Source: Neptuniibacter sp. UBA6509 (GTDB lineage Bacteria; Pseudomonadota; Gammaproteobacteria; Pseudomonadales; Balneatricaceae). From it: a stretch of 44,690 nucleotides of DNA. The stretch spans positions 1-44,690 of the forward strand of contig DJLT01000125.1 of assembly GCA_002435145.1 (NCBI GenBank), given 5' to 3'. How positions within the stretch are numbered: position 1 is the stretch's first letter; each line of letters opens with the position of its first letter. A model generated the notes under the pieces. That model worked only from the letters and a program-made list of their open reading frames with translations. It was not told the origin of the DNA and did not search any database. This document shows, in pieces, positions 1-8,658 of this stretch. The translations under genes and the position numbers were made by a program.

Positions 1-59
1 CACCTGCTAGAAGCGGTTAATAAAACATCAGCAACGCTTAATTCTTGTACAGCAGATAC

Positions 60-94
60 AAAAAAGCGCCGCTTAAGTTAATAAGCAGCGCTTT
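60..94 (-). terminator. Intrinsic terminator of tyrS
   Basis: Imperfect hairpin with arms at 63-75 and 82-94 (GCGC and GCTTA blocks separated by one mismatch). On the minus strand it is followed by six T residues (complement of 60-65). It lies about 55 bases past the tyrS stop, where a rho-independent terminator is expected. The rest of 1-147 shows no gene I can support. Confidence 0.75.
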
Positions 95-147
95 GTTTAC
101 TGGCTATAAATAATAGTCTCTATATAGAAAGCTCTATAAAGAGATAA

Positions 148-1446
148 TTAAGCTAACTCAAAGAGGTGATGCTTCTTTTTACCCAGCTTGACCAAAAAGT
201 ACTTACCGAATAGCGCCTTTTCTGCTGCAAACATTCCTGCCGCATTCATAATATCGTCCATACCATGCGCATTACCATTTACTACAACAGCATTACGCTG
301 CAACGCATCCTTTACCTGCTTACCTGAAGGCGCCATCCCAGCATCAGCAAGTAGCGTTGTTACTGGCTGATCTGACACAGCTGCAACATCTAGCGTAGAC
401 GACGGTAGACCATCCTGAGCTAACTGAGCATAATCCTGCTCACTTAAGGAAGAGGTATCCCCAGAGAACAACGCTTCAGTAATCCGTTTAGCAGCAAGTA
501 AACCTTCTTCTCCATGCACTAAACGAGTCACCTCCTCAGCTAGAACCCTTTGTGCATCTGGACGACCCTGACGCTCCGCATCTTCTGCCTCAATTTTTTC
601 AATATCCGCAACAGGCAAAAATGTGAAGTAACGCAAGAAACGATATACATCGGCATCAGCAGTTTGTAACCAGAACTGGTAGAAGGCATAAGGCGACGTC
701 TTAGTTGAATCAAGCCAGATAGTTCCAGATTCAGTTTTTCCGAATTTAGTACCATCAGATTTCGTTATCAAAGGTAACGTAAGCCCGAATACCTGATTGC
801 CATTCATTCTACGAGTCAGTTCAGTACCGCCCGTGATATTGCCCCACTGATCTGAGCCACCAATCTGTAGCGAACAACCATGTGATTTATTCAATTGCTG
901 AAAGTCGTATGACTGAAGAATCATGTAAGTAAACTCTGTATAAGAGATACCTTCACCTTCACGATCAAGACGCTGCTTAACAGACTCTTTACCTATCATC
1001 TGATTAACAGAAAAATGCTTACCTATATCTCTCAAGAACGTAAGAACATTAATATCTTTCGTCCAATCAAGGTTATTAACCACTTCAGCACTGTTTGAAC
1101 CGGAATCAAAATCAATGAACGCACTTACCTGCGCTCTTATTTTACCGACCCAGTTTGCAACCGTTTCATCATCATTAAGCTTTCGTTCTTGCGCTTTAAA
1201 ACTTGGGTCACCAATTAAACCTGTTGCGCCACCTACTAGCGCTAACGGTTTATGACCATACTCTTGGAAACGTTTTAATGTCAGTAACGGCACCAAGCTA
1301 CCAATATGTAGGCTGTCAGCTGTTGGGTCGAAGCCACAATAAAGTGTCACACTACCATCCGTTAGATGCTTCTCCAGTTCTTCTTCACTGGTCATCTGCG
1401 CAACCAGTCCGCGCGCTTTTAGATCTTGTAACAGTGTTTCACTCAT
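148..1446 (-). CDS. tyrS: Tyrosine--tRNA ligase
   Basis: Cytoplasmic class I aminoacyl-tRNA synthetase that charges tRNA-Tyr with tyrosine. The 432-residue product matches the E. coli-type TyrS over its full length: [14 protein letters not shown] carries the HIGH-class signature near residue 45, GGSDQWGNI is the tyrosine-binding segment, and KFGKT stands in for KMSKS near residue 235. The C-terminal part (from about residue 365) is an S4-like RNA-binding domain. The ATG start at 1446 gives the conserved N-terminus. The gene is divergent from the M23 peptidase gene across about 200 bases and is followed by its own terminator. The same pairing of tyrosyl-tRNA synthetase with an M23 peptidase and anmK occurs in Pseudomonas. 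Nothing in the sequence suggests truncation. Confidence 0.97.
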   Translation of the reverse strand: MSETLLQDLKARGLVAQMTSEEELEKHLTDGSVTLYCGFDPTADSLHIGSLVPLLTLKRFQEYGHKPLALVGGATGLIGDPSFKAQERKLNDDETVANWVGKIRAQVSAFIDFDSGSNSAEVVNNLDWTKDINVLTFLRDIGKHFSVNQMIGKESVKQRLDREGEGISYTEFTYMILQSYDFQQLNKSHGCSLQIGGSDQWGNITGGTELTRRMNGNQVFGLTLPLITKSDGTKFGKTESGTIWLDSTKTSPYAFYQFWLQTADADVYRFLRYFTFLPVADIEKIEAEDAERQGRPDAQRVLAEEVTRLVHGEEGLLAAKRITEALFSGDTSSLSEQDYAQLAQDGLPSSTLDVAAVSDQPVTTLLADAGMAPSGKQVKDALQRNAVVVNGNAHGMDDIMNAAGMFAAEKALFGKYFLVKLGKKKHHLFELA

Positions 1447-1582
1447 TGTGTATGTCTAACCTTGTATGATGGCATTTATAAAAACGACGCCTATTTTAGC
1501 GATACAACGCGCGTAAACAAATAGTAACTGGCGAATATTTATTCATTTTCATTAAGCCCTGCTTAAGTTTCAGCCATAAAGG

Positions 1583-1611
1583 CCGACATTTTGTAATGAG
1601 AATGGCATAAT
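1583..1611 (+). promoter_or_regulatory. Probable sigma-70 promoter for the M23 peptidase-anmK pair
   Basis: Extended -10 element TGGCATAAT (1603-1611) with a weak -35 CCGACA at 1583-1588, spaced by 17 bases. It sits about 40 bases upstream of the GTG start at 1655, in the divergent gap after tyrS. Prediction from motif match only. Confidence 0.45.
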
Positions 1612-1654
1612 ACTTCGATTATTTGATCAGCAACCTGTTTAGAAGGGGACTAGG

Positions 1655-3028
1655 GTGCTATATCGTTTCAAGCAATTACAAAAACAATTGCCTACTGTGC
1701 ACTTGCTCGCTGTTAGTGCCTGCGTGTCTATACTCGGCCTGACTCTATTACTCCTACCTTCAGAACAGGTGGAAGCAACTAGAGGGGAAATTTCATCGAC
1801 ACAACCTCCTTTGGTCGTCGAATCAGTTTCTTCCACGCCTTTAATTGAGAAAACCTCCTCTCCATCGTTTGATGCTAAAGACGCTACAGCTGAAACGCCT
1901 GTAGTCATCAGGCAAATTGAAGAAAATTGGACTGACTATATAGTAGGTTCTGGTGATAACTTAACTTCAATGTTCAAAAAAGCCGGACTCACTGCCCGCG
2001 ATGTATACAATGTCACAACCTCTACTGAGGCTGCTCACTCTCTTAGCCGGCTTTACCCTGGTCAAACGCTTTCTTTTATCATTGAAAACGACCAACTTAT
2101 TAAACTTCGCCATATTCAATCTAAACTTCAGCAAACATTGATTTCTAAAACTGCTGAAGGGTTTATCGTTGATACTGTCGAGCGCAAGCCTGATATAAAG
2201 CAAAAGTTTACTGCAGGAACCATTCAAGACTCTCTTTTCCTAGCGGGAGAAGAAGCTGGATTATCAAACAAGAAAATTATGGAGCTTGCCAGCATTTTTG
2301 GCTGGGATGTCGATTTCGCTCTTGATATCAGAAGAGGCGACAGCTTCAATCTCATTTATGAAGAGAAGTATTTAGACGGCAAGTATATTGGTGAAGGCCC
2401 CATTATCGCGGCACAATTTATAAATCGCGGCACCAAACATACAGCTTTACGTTATACCGACTCTGAAGGGGATAGTAACTATTTCACTCCAGAAGGCTAC
2501 AGCATGAGAAAAGCCTTTCTCCGCTCACCAGTTGGTTTTGCGCGCATCAGCTCCCGGTTCAGCCTCAGCAGAAAGCATCCTGTACTCAATACCATTCGAG
2601 CACATAGAGGGGTTGATTACGCTGCACGCACTGGCACTCCGATCAAATCTGCAGGTGACGGCAAGATAATCTACCGCGGTAGAAAAGGTGGTTTTGGTAA
2701 TGTCGTAATCATCCAACATGGCAGCAACATCACCACTCTTTATGCCCATATGAGCAACTTTAAACGCGGACAAAAAGTAGGTTCACGCGTACAACAGGGG
2801 CAAGTTGTCGGTTTCGTCGGCAAAACGGGTTTAGCAAGCGGGCCTCATCTGCATTATGAATTTCGTGTAAATGGTGTTCATAAAAACCCACTTACGGTTA
2901 AGTTACCTAAAGCTCTGCCTATAGCTAAAGCGGAACACTCAACATTCAAGTCGACTGCAAGCGCACTATTGGCTCAACTAGAAACATATCAAGCGACTAC
3001 GGTTGCCTCTTTGAGCACTCTTAAGTAG
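1655..3028 (+). CDS. M23-family murein endopeptidase, membrane-anchored (MepM-like)
   Basis: Predicted envelope zinc peptidase that would cut peptide crosslinks in peptidoglycan. After a short basic N-terminus a hydrophobic segment at about residues 16-35 acts as signal anchor. Residues about 95-125 (YIVGSGDNLTSMF onward) resemble a LysM/OapA-like wall-binding segment. The C-terminal M23 domain carries the HRGVDYAA (HxxxD) and GPHLHYEF (HxH) zinc-ligand motifs, so it looks catalytically intact. The start is GTG at 1655, chosen because AAGGGG lies six bases upstream. The stop is followed two bases later by anmK, so murein cleavage and recycling of the resulting anhydroMurNAc are probably co-expressed. 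The closest functional comparison is MepM/YebA; the exact bond cut is inferred from family. Confidence 0.9.
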   Translation: MLYRFKQLQKQLPTVHLLAVSACVSILGLTLLLLPSEQVEATRGEISSTQPPLVVESVSSTPLIEKTSSPSFDAKDATAETPVVIRQIEENWTDYIVGSGDNLTSMFKKAGLTARDVYNVTTSTEAAHSLSRLYPGQTLSFIIENDQLIKLRHIQSKLQQTLISKTAEGFIVDTVERKPDIKQKFTAGTIQDSLFLAGEEAGLSNKKIMELASIFGWDVDFALDIRRGDSFNLIYEEKYLDGKYIGEGPIIAAQFINRGTKHTALRYTDSEGDSNYFTPEGYSMRKAFLRSPVGFARISSRFSLSRKHPVLNTIRAHRGVDYAARTGTPIKSAGDGKIIYRGRKGGFGNVVIIQHGSNITTLYAHMSNFKRGQKVGSRVQQGQVVGFVGKTGLASGPHLHYEFRVNGVHKNPLTVKLPKALPIAKAEHSTFKSTASALLAQLETYQATTVASLSTLK

Positions 3029-3030
3029 GC

Positions 3031-4137
3031 ATGAGCACCTCTGATATTTATATTGGTCTCATGTCGGGCACAAGTCTGGATGGAATCGATGTTGCAGCCA
3101 TCGATTTCAGCCAATACCTTTCGATTGTGGCCACACATTCAGAAACAATCCCTGACACATTAAAAAAAGAGATACTCCAACTCACGCAACCCAATCCAGA
3201 TGAGATAGACCTGATGGGTAAGGTTGACATAGAGTTAGGTAAACTTTTTGCCAAAGCCGTCAATACTCTCATTTCTCAAACAAAATTATCCAAAACTCAG
3301 ATTCAAGCTATTGGCAGCCATGGACAGACCATTCGGCACAGACCTGAGTTCGGTTTTACTCTGCAAATTGGTGATGCAAATATTATTGCGGAACATACAG
3401 GAATCACCACGGTCGCTGATTTTAGACGTCGCGATATGGCGGCTAGCGGACAAGGAGCTCCATTAGTGCCCGCTTTCCATAAAGCAGTACTGCATAATCC
3501 AGCCAAAGATCGCATACTCCTCAACATTGGCGGAATGGCAAATATCACCTACCTCCCCGCCGATAATAGTAAGATTACGGTCGGTTTCGATACTGGACCA
3601 GGCAATGTATTAATGGATGCGTGGATTCATAAACATAAAGCGCTTAGCTATGACCATAACGGTAAATGGGCGCAAAGTGGAAACTGCGACATTAAGCTCC
3701 TAGAAAAACTGCTATCGCTTCCCTATTTCCATGAAGCTCCACCTAAAAGCACTGGTCGCGAGCAATTTCATTTGGACTGGTTAACACACCAGCTGGAAGG
3801 CTTTAATCTATCGCCTGAAGACACACAAGCGACTCTACTCGAATTAACTGCAGCATCCATAGTTAGTGCCATACAAAGCCACGTGGCCAGTGAATCATTT
3901 GAGTTACTAGTATGCGGCGGCGGAAGTAGGAATAACGCACTGATGCAGCGCCTGAAACAGCTATTACCTTACAATGATGTTTCCACTACGGATAAAGTAG
4001 GCATTAACGCTGACTGGATGGAAGCTGCTGCCTTTGCATGGTTAGCAAAACGTTGCTTAGAGGGTAAGACTGGCAATAATACAGATGTAACTGGGGCTGA
4101 CGGAGAAAGAATTCTTGGCGCTATCTATCAAGCTTAA
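3031..4137 (+). CDS. anmK: Anhydro-N-acetylmuramic acid kinase
   Basis: Cytoplasmic recycling enzyme that opens and phosphorylates 1,6-anhydro-MurNAc released from the wall, giving MurNAc-6-phosphate. At 368 residues it has the expected family length. The N-terminus GLMSGTSLDGIDVAA is the family's phosphate-binding signature; SHGQTIRHRP, NIGGMANITYLP, GFDTGPGNVLMDAW and CGGGSRN are the remaining hallmark blocks of the ASKHA fold. The ATG begins two bases after the peptidase stop, indicating translational coupling in one operon. Downstream it converges on the DsrE-like gene with only 27 bases between stops, and I see no clear terminator there. No missing motif or frameshift is seen. Confidence 0.96.
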   Translation: MSTSDIYIGLMSGTSLDGIDVAAIDFSQYLSIVATHSETIPDTLKKEILQLTQPNPDEIDLMGKVDIELGKLFAKAVNTLISQTKLSKTQIQAIGSHGQTIRHRPEFGFTLQIGDANIIAEHTGITTVADFRRRDMAASGQGAPLVPAFHKAVLHNPAKDRILLNIGGMANITYLPADNSKITVGFDTGPGNVLMDAWIHKHKALSYDHNGKWAQSGNCDIKLLEKLLSLPYFHEAPPKSTGREQFHLDWLTHQLEGFNLSPEDTQATLLELTAASIVSAIQSHVASESFELLVCGGGSRNNALMQRLKQLLPYNDVSTTDKVGINADWMEAAAFAWLAKRCLEGKTGNNTDVTGADGERILGAIYQA

Positions 4138-4164
4138 AACATCTATTCAATCGACAGTATGCGT

Positions 4165-4623
4165 TTAAAAGTAAATATACCCGTCTTTACGTAACCGCAC
4201 CTCTTCCAATGGACCTAAGGGCACAGTATCAACAAATTCAGGTAACTCTGAACGATCAACATCATTCGCTCGCATCCATGTTTCACAAATACGAACATCA
4301 ATAACATTATTTTTTTCTAACCTTTCTGCCAAATCCAGTAACGCCTTATGCTGTTCCATATTACGATGACGAAAAGCATGCGCCTCCTCCCCATGCAATA
4401 CAAACACAATGGGCTCGTATGCGTTTAAATTATCCACCCTTTCCGCCAGCATACTCGCTCGATGAAAAAGCATTTCCACTTCGCTAGGAGAGTTATTCTT
4501 TATCAGAGCTAAATATCGAGGTTCTTCATGCTCTGGAGATAAAGGTACTGGAGACTGCAGCGGAGCCGCTGAAGCAACACTAGAAAAAAGAAAGAAAACT
4601 AAACTAATTAAAAAAGTTCGCAT
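4165..4623 (-). CDS. Exported DsrE/DsrF-like protein
   Basis: Small protein of the DsrE-like fold with a probable signal peptide. The first usable ATG (4635) is rejected: the GGAGG lying just inside it serves the second ATG at 4623, which begins [20 protein letters not shown], a classical Sec signal ending in ASA-A. The mature part of about 130 residues has the family pattern: [12 protein letters not shown] strand-loop, a conserved-position cysteine in [12 protein letters not shown], and the closing [11 protein letters not shown]. DsrE-family proteins bind or transfer sulfur or act in sulfur-relay complexes, but periplasmic single-gene members are poorly characterised, so no reaction is assigned. 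It follows erpA on the same strand; a link to Fe-S/sulfur metabolism is only contextual. Confidence 0.75.
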   Translation of the reverse strand: MRTFLISLVFFLFSSVASAAPLQSPVPLSPEHEEPRYLALIKNNSPSEVEMLFHRASMLAERVDNLNAYEPIVFVLHGEEAHAFRHRNMEQHKALLDLAERLEKNNVIDVRICETWMRANDVDRSELPEFVDTVPLGPLEEVRLRKDGYIYF

Positions 4624-4718
4624 ATCGCCCTCCACAAGTTCAACAATGATAACTTATTAGCAGAGCAAAAAGCGGATGAATAGACTCTGAATCTAAAACA
4701 GAGCCTATTCCAAGGCAA

Positions 4719-5075
4719 TCAGATGGAGAAGGATGAACCGCAGCCGCAAGTAGTTGTCGCATTTGGGTTATTAATCACAAATTGAGAACCTTGTAAGCCC
4801 TCTTTAAAATCGACTTCAGAACCCGCCAAGTACTGATAACTCATCGGATCAACAACCATTGTAACGCCATCTCGCTCTACAACAGTGTCATCATCCGCAG
4901 CACTCTCATCAAATGTAAAACCATATGAAAAACCTGCACAACCACCACCTGTAATAAATACACGAAGTTTGAGGCTTTCATTTTCTTCTTCTTCGATAAG
5001 AGTTCTGACTTTCGCAGCAGCCGATTCTGTAAATATCATCGACGACTCTAAGTTTGGATCTACTGTTTCTATCAT
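4719..5075 (-). CDS. erpA: Iron-sulfur cluster insertion protein ErpA
   Basis: A-type carrier that delivers Fe-S clusters to apo-enzymes. The three ligand cysteines are present: one in TGGGCAGF and two in the C-terminal [11 protein letters not shown], an ErpA-type ending. I place the start at ATG 5075 (118 residues, beginning MIETVDP). The frame stays open to a TTG at 5105, but a good -10 element overlaps that TTG, so a protein starting there would have no leader. An in-frame GTG at 5090 is a second alternative. The gene has its own promoter immediately after the argC stop, with a predicted IscR site. The final CG-C pair and length agree with the family (E. coli about 114 residues). Confidence 0.95.
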   Translation of the reverse strand: MIETVDPNLESSMIFTESAAAKVRTLIEEEENESLKLRVFITGGGCAGFSYGFTFDESAADDDTVVERDGVTMVVDPMSYQYLAGSEVDFKEGLQGSQFVINNPNATTTCGCGSSFSI

Positions 5076-5104
5076 GGGAACTTTACTCACATTGGCAGGC
5101 AACA

Positions 5105-5138
5105 ATTATCGCCTTAACCAAGCAAATTAGTCAAGTAT
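5105..5138 (-). promoter_or_regulatory. erpA promoter with predicted IscR type 1 site
   Basis: On the minus strand: -35 TTGACT (5134-5129), 18-base spacer, -10 GATAAT (5110-5105). A 25-base stretch from 5138 to 5114 matches the IscR type 1 consensus at about 21 of 25 positions, with a perfect ATACTTGACTA left half, and covers the -35 and spacer. Binding there by [2Fe-2S]-IscR would repress erpA when clusters are plentiful. The element begins at the last base of the argC stop codon. Consensus matching by eye; not scored. Confidence 0.6.
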
Positions 5139-6172
5139 TAAGGCATCAAGCCAACAATATTTAGTCCAGCGCCCTCTTCGACCCCAAACATGATATTCAT
5201 ATTCTGAATTGCCTGCCCTGCAGCACCTTTAACTAAATTATCAATCACAGATAAGACCACAACAGTGTCATCATTCTGCGGACGGTGAATACTAATGCGG
5301 CACATATTTCCACCTTTCACGCTACGCGTCTGCGGATGAGAACCCGCTGGCATAACATCAACAAATGGCTCATTCGCATAACGCTCTTCAAAAAGAGTCT
5401 GTAAATCATGATCCACAGGATCTTTTAAGATACCGTAGCAAGTTGAATGAATACCGCGAATCATTGGCGTCAGATGAGGTACAAATGTCAAATGAACAGG
5501 GCGCTCAGCTGCAATAGCTAAACCTTGTTTGATTTCAGGAAGGTGACGATGCCCATGAACACCATAAGCCATCATACTTTCGCTTGCTTCGCACATTAAC
5601 ATACCAACCTTAGCGCCTCTCCCTGCACCACTGACGCCTGATTTACAATCGGCGATCAAACGGCGATGATCAATCAACTTATTCTCAAGTAATGGAAGAT
5701 AAGCCAATTGGGTAGCTGTTGGGTAACAACCTGGGCACGCGATCAACTTTGCATCTTTAATTTGTTCACGGTTCATTTCAGGCAAACCGTAAACAGCTAA
5801 CTCAGCCATCTCAGGCGAGGTATGCTCCATACCGTACCATTCAGACCATACATCAAGATCTTTAATACGGAAATCAGCGCCAAGATCAATAACTCTTACA
5901 CCATTATCAATCAGTTCGGCTGCCATCTTCATCGCAACACCATGAGGAGTAGCAAAGAAAACCACATCACACTGGCTTAATGTTTTCACATCAGGCACTG
6001 AAAACTTAAGGTCGTGATGGCCTCGCAAGTTAGGATACATATCAGCTACACTCACACCCTCTTCTGAGCGAGATGTAATCACTTCCACTTTTGCTTCTGG
6101 GTGATTTGCCAACAAACGTAATAATTCCACGCCTGTATACCCGGTGCCACCTACAATACCTACCTTAATCAC
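5138..6172 (-). CDS. argC: N-acetyl-gamma-glutamyl-phosphate reductase
   Basis: Third enzyme of arginine biosynthesis: NADPH-dependent reduction of N-acetylglutamyl phosphate to the semialdehyde, in the cytoplasm. The 344-residue protein has the Rossmann start [17 protein letters not shown], the active-site cysteine block [10 protein letters not shown] near residue 150, and [11 protein letters not shown]. The length is typical of the long ArgC class. The start is GTG at 6172, supported by AGAGG six bases upstream. It stands as a single gene divergent from the chloride-channel gene, with erpA following on its own promoter. No other arg gene is visible in the window. Confidence 0.96.
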   Translation of the reverse strand: MIKVGIVGGTGYTGVELLRLLANHPEAKVEVITSRSEEGVSVADMYPNLRGHHDLKFSVPDVKTLSQCDVVFFATPHGVAMKMAAELIDNGVRVIDLGADFRIKDLDVWSEWYGMEHTSPEMAELAVYGLPEMNREQIKDAKLIACPGCYPTATQLAYLPLLENKLIDHRRLIADCKSGVSGAGRGAKVGMLMCEASESMMAYGVHGHRHLPEIKQGLAIAAERPVHLTFVPHLTPMIRGIHSTCYGILKDPVDHDLQTLFEERYANEPFVDVMPAGSHPQTRSVKGGNMCRISIHRPQNDDTVVVLSVIDNLVKGAAGQAIQNMNIMFGVEEGAGLNIVGLMP

Positions 6173-6261
6173 AGAGACCTCTCATAAGAGTTGAAAAACT
6201 GGTAACGTATAATACTACAAAGTATGCAAACCAATGACTATTAATTAAGTAATTCAATACT

Positions 6262-7983
6262 ATGTTTCGACACGCATTTTCCATGGCGCACTTCCGCCAC
6301 CGCCTAGCGCATAATGAAGCGCTGCCTCAAATGATTATTTTAGGTATTTTGTGCGGTCTTATATGCGGAGTAGTACTAGGCTCATTTCGCCTGCTCCTTG
6401 AGGTGCCCCTACAAAATGTACTTCCAGGCCAAAGCAGTGAGAATTTTGAGGGGCTCCCTCCTTGGTTGCATTTTTTCTTGCCGATTATGGGCAGCCTATT
6501 ACTGATTGCCGTTTTATCCAGAGTAACGCCCCTTAGCAGAAAAGTCGGGGTCACCCACCTTCTGGAAAGAATGGCCTACCACCAAAGCAATCTACCTCTT
6601 ACGAATGCTTTACTTCAGTTTGTAGTCGCTAGCATCGCCTTACTTTTTGGTCACTCTGTCGGAAAGGAAGGTCCCGCCGTTCATATGGGAGCAGCATGCG
6701 GAAGCCAATTAGGGCTCAAGCTCAACCTACCTAATAATACACTTCGAATTTTAGCCGGCTGCGGCTGCGCTGCGGGTATTGCAGCAACCTTTAACACCCC
6801 TTTAGCTGGGGTCGTGTTTGCGATGGAAGTAGTCCTGCTCGAGTACACAGTTATCGGCTTCATGCCTGTTATGGTTGCCGCGGCCACTGGCGCTTTGGTT
6901 GTGCAATTCATCTTCGGTAGTGATGCTGTACTCACCGTTCCAACAATGCACATAGAATCTCTCCACGAAATCCCTTACGTCGCTTTTCTTGGAGGCATAA
7001 TAGGATTGCTCGCAGTTATATTTATTATTGTGATGAAAAAAACCATGGAATGGTCAAACCACTCAGTACTTAACTATAAATCCAAGCTGATGATTGCAGG
7101 GGTACTAACAGGCAGCGTAGCCCTCTTTTATCCGCAAGTTATGGGGATAGGTTACGATACCGTTACCGCTTCACTGCAGGGTGAAATTGGCATAGGCCTT
7201 CTTTTGGGTATTCTTATAGCCAAATGTCTTTTAACGCCCATTGTTCTTGGATTAGGCCTACCAGCAGGACTTATTGGCCCCACATTTTTCATTGGGGCAA
7301 TTGCAGGCGGACTGTTAGGCATTCTTGGTGCCGGAGCGGTTGATCAAAATGTGGCCAATCCTGGATTCTATGCCTTGTTAGGCATGGGTAGCATGATGGG
7401 AGCTGTATGTAATGCCCCTATGGCAGCATTAGTCGCAATACTTGAACTAACCGGAAATCCAAATATTATATTTCCAGCCATGATCTCCATCGTTATATCT
7501 AATCTGATTGCTAGATACGTTTTCAATATGCCGTCCATCTTCGTCATGAGCATGCATCAACAAGGCCTAGACTATCGCTACCAACCACTCACTCAGGTTC
7601 TTAATGGATCAGCGGTGAGCAGCATTATGAAAACCGACTTTATACATTGTGATACCCAAATATCTCTTCAAGGTGCAATAAAAGCGTTAGAGCATGACCC
7701 TAGCTGGATATTAATTGGGGAAGATAACAAACAAACCCTGCTATCCCCCGGAGATCTTAAGATTGCAACGCGACAAGCAACGTCACCACATGATCTGATT
7801 AATACAATGGCGATGCCTGCTTTGCGACTTGATAGTACAAAAATAAATAAAAAGGCCACACTTCAGCAAGCGCTGGATACAATGACCGAAAAAGACGTCA
7901 AAGCACTGTGCGTAATGGATGATAGCGATGAGGTTCTTGGCCTAATCACACAAGATCAAATCGAATCTTTTTATCGTCAATAA
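6262..7983 (+). CDS. ClC-family chloride channel/transporter with CBS domains
   Basis: Polytopic inner-membrane ClC protein of 573 residues: membrane domain up to about residue 430, then a cytoplasmic pair of CBS-like repeats (about 455-573). The gating glutamate is present in GKEGP (Glu136), and the GLPAGLIGPTFFIGA helix is well conserved. Two features are unlike E. coli ClcA: the GSGIP chloride loop is replaced by KVGVT, and the internal proton glutamate (E. coli E203) aligns with Val190 after FAME. These replacements resemble channel-type members more than proton antiporters. The ATG at 6262 has no strong ribosome-binding site, so the start is somewhat open. thiE follows 27 bases later on the same strand. 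Chloride specificity is by family only. Confidence 0.9.
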   Translation: MFRHAFSMAHFRHRLAHNEALPQMIILGILCGLICGVVLGSFRLLLEVPLQNVLPGQSSENFEGLPPWLHFFLPIMGSLLLIAVLSRVTPLSRKVGVTHLLERMAYHQSNLPLTNALLQFVVASIALLFGHSVGKEGPAVHMGAACGSQLGLKLNLPNNTLRILAGCGCAAGIAATFNTPLAGVVFAMEVVLLEYTVIGFMPVMVAAATGALVVQFIFGSDAVLTVPTMHIESLHEIPYVAFLGGIIGLLAVIFIIVMKKTMEWSNHSVLNYKSKLMIAGVLTGSVALFYPQVMGIGYDTVTASLQGEIGIGLLLGILIAKCLLTPIVLGLGLPAGLIGPTFFIGAIAGGLLGILGAGAVDQNVANPGFYALLGMGSMMGAVCNAPMAALVAILELTGNPNIIFPAMISIVISNLIARYVFNMPSIFVMSMHQQGLDYRYQPLTQVLNGSAVSSIMKTDFIHCDTQISLQGAIKALEHDPSWILIGEDNKQTLLSPGDLKIATRQATSPHDLINTMAMPALRLDSTKINKKATLQQALDTMTEKDVKALCVMDDSDEVLGLITQDQIESFYRQ

Positions 7984-7989
7984 TTAACA

Positions 7990-7997
7990 AACAACAA
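7990..7997 (+). promoter_or_regulatory. AANAANAA (CA) motif ahead of thiE
   Basis: AACAACAA ends 13 bases before the thiE ATG in an otherwise A-rich leader without a recognisable Shine-Dalgarno. In pseudomonads Hfq/Crc binds such motifs near starts to block translation. A single A-rich match is weak evidence; it is noted because a CrcZ-type decoy RNA is predicted in the same window. Confidence 0.25.
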
Positions 7998-8010
7998 ACT
8001 GAAACTAGAT

Positions 8011-8640
8011 ATGAACTCTAATCTTTGCGGTTTATATGGCATAACCGACGCCGTACTAATGCCCTCCCTTGAACAGCTACTAGCTCAAGTAGAGCTCAGC
8101 CTGCAGGGTGGTGCAACAATCATACAATACCGAGATAAATCAGAAGATAAAAATAAGCGCAGGGCTCAGGCTCAAGCACTTCAAACGCTTTGCCAAGAAT
8201 ATTCTGTACCCATGCTCATAAACGATGATATCGAGCTCGCAGTCGCTGTCGAAGCTGCCGGTGTTCACTTAGGTCAAAGTGATGGCGCCGTTGACGAAGC
8301 TCGCCGTAAGCTAGGTAACGAAGCCATCATCGGTGTCACTTGCCATGATTCTATTGAGCTAGCCATTCAAGCGGAGCAGCAAGGTGCAGACTATTTAGCA
8401 TTTGGCGCTTTTTTCCCATCTAAAACAAAACCCAATGCAAAACCCGCCCCTTTGCACTTACTCCATGATGCTAAACAAAAACTTAGCCTTCCAATAGTAG
8501 CGATTGGAGGCATTAGCATGGATAATGCAAACCAGATTATCACTGCTGGTGCAGATATGATTGCCGTAATACATGCCCTATATGCTCAGAACGACATAAA
8601 AGCGACGGCCCAATCCTTTTGCCAGCATTTTAACAACTGA
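8011..8640 (+). CDS. thiE: Thiamine-phosphate synthase
   Basis: Joins HMP-pyrophosphate and the thiazole phosphate to give thiamine phosphate in the cytoplasm. The 209-residue TIM barrel shows the family blocks in order: GLYGITDA, QYRDKS (diphosphate-binding Arg/Asp), LINDDIELA, GVHLGQSDG, GVTCHDS, GAFFPSKTK and AIGGIS. It follows the ClC gene by 27 bases and precedes hemL by 18, so thiE-hemL is probably an operon; the same pair is adjacent in Pseudomonas. No clear Shine-Dalgarno precedes the ATG; the leader is A-rich and contains an AACAACAA motif. A thiamine riboswitch would need a conserved TPP aptamer upstream, which I do not see in the short gap. Confidence 0.95.
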   Translation: MNSNLCGLYGITDAVLMPSLEQLLAQVELSLQGGATIIQYRDKSEDKNKRRAQAQALQTLCQEYSVPMLINDDIELAVAVEAAGVHLGQSDGAVDEARRKLGNEAIIGVTCHDSIELAIQAEQQGADYLAFGAFFPSKTKPNAKPAPLHLLHDAKQKLSLPIVAIGGISMDNANQIITAGADMIAVIHALYAQNDIKATAQSFCQHFNN

Positions 8641-8658
8641 TTTTTAGAGAGATACAAC

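Noticed and set aside
1-81. Open plus-strand frame entering from the left edge and ending in TAA at 79-81
   Set aside because: It runs into the tyrS terminator hairpin, has no recognisable sequence and is too short to judge.
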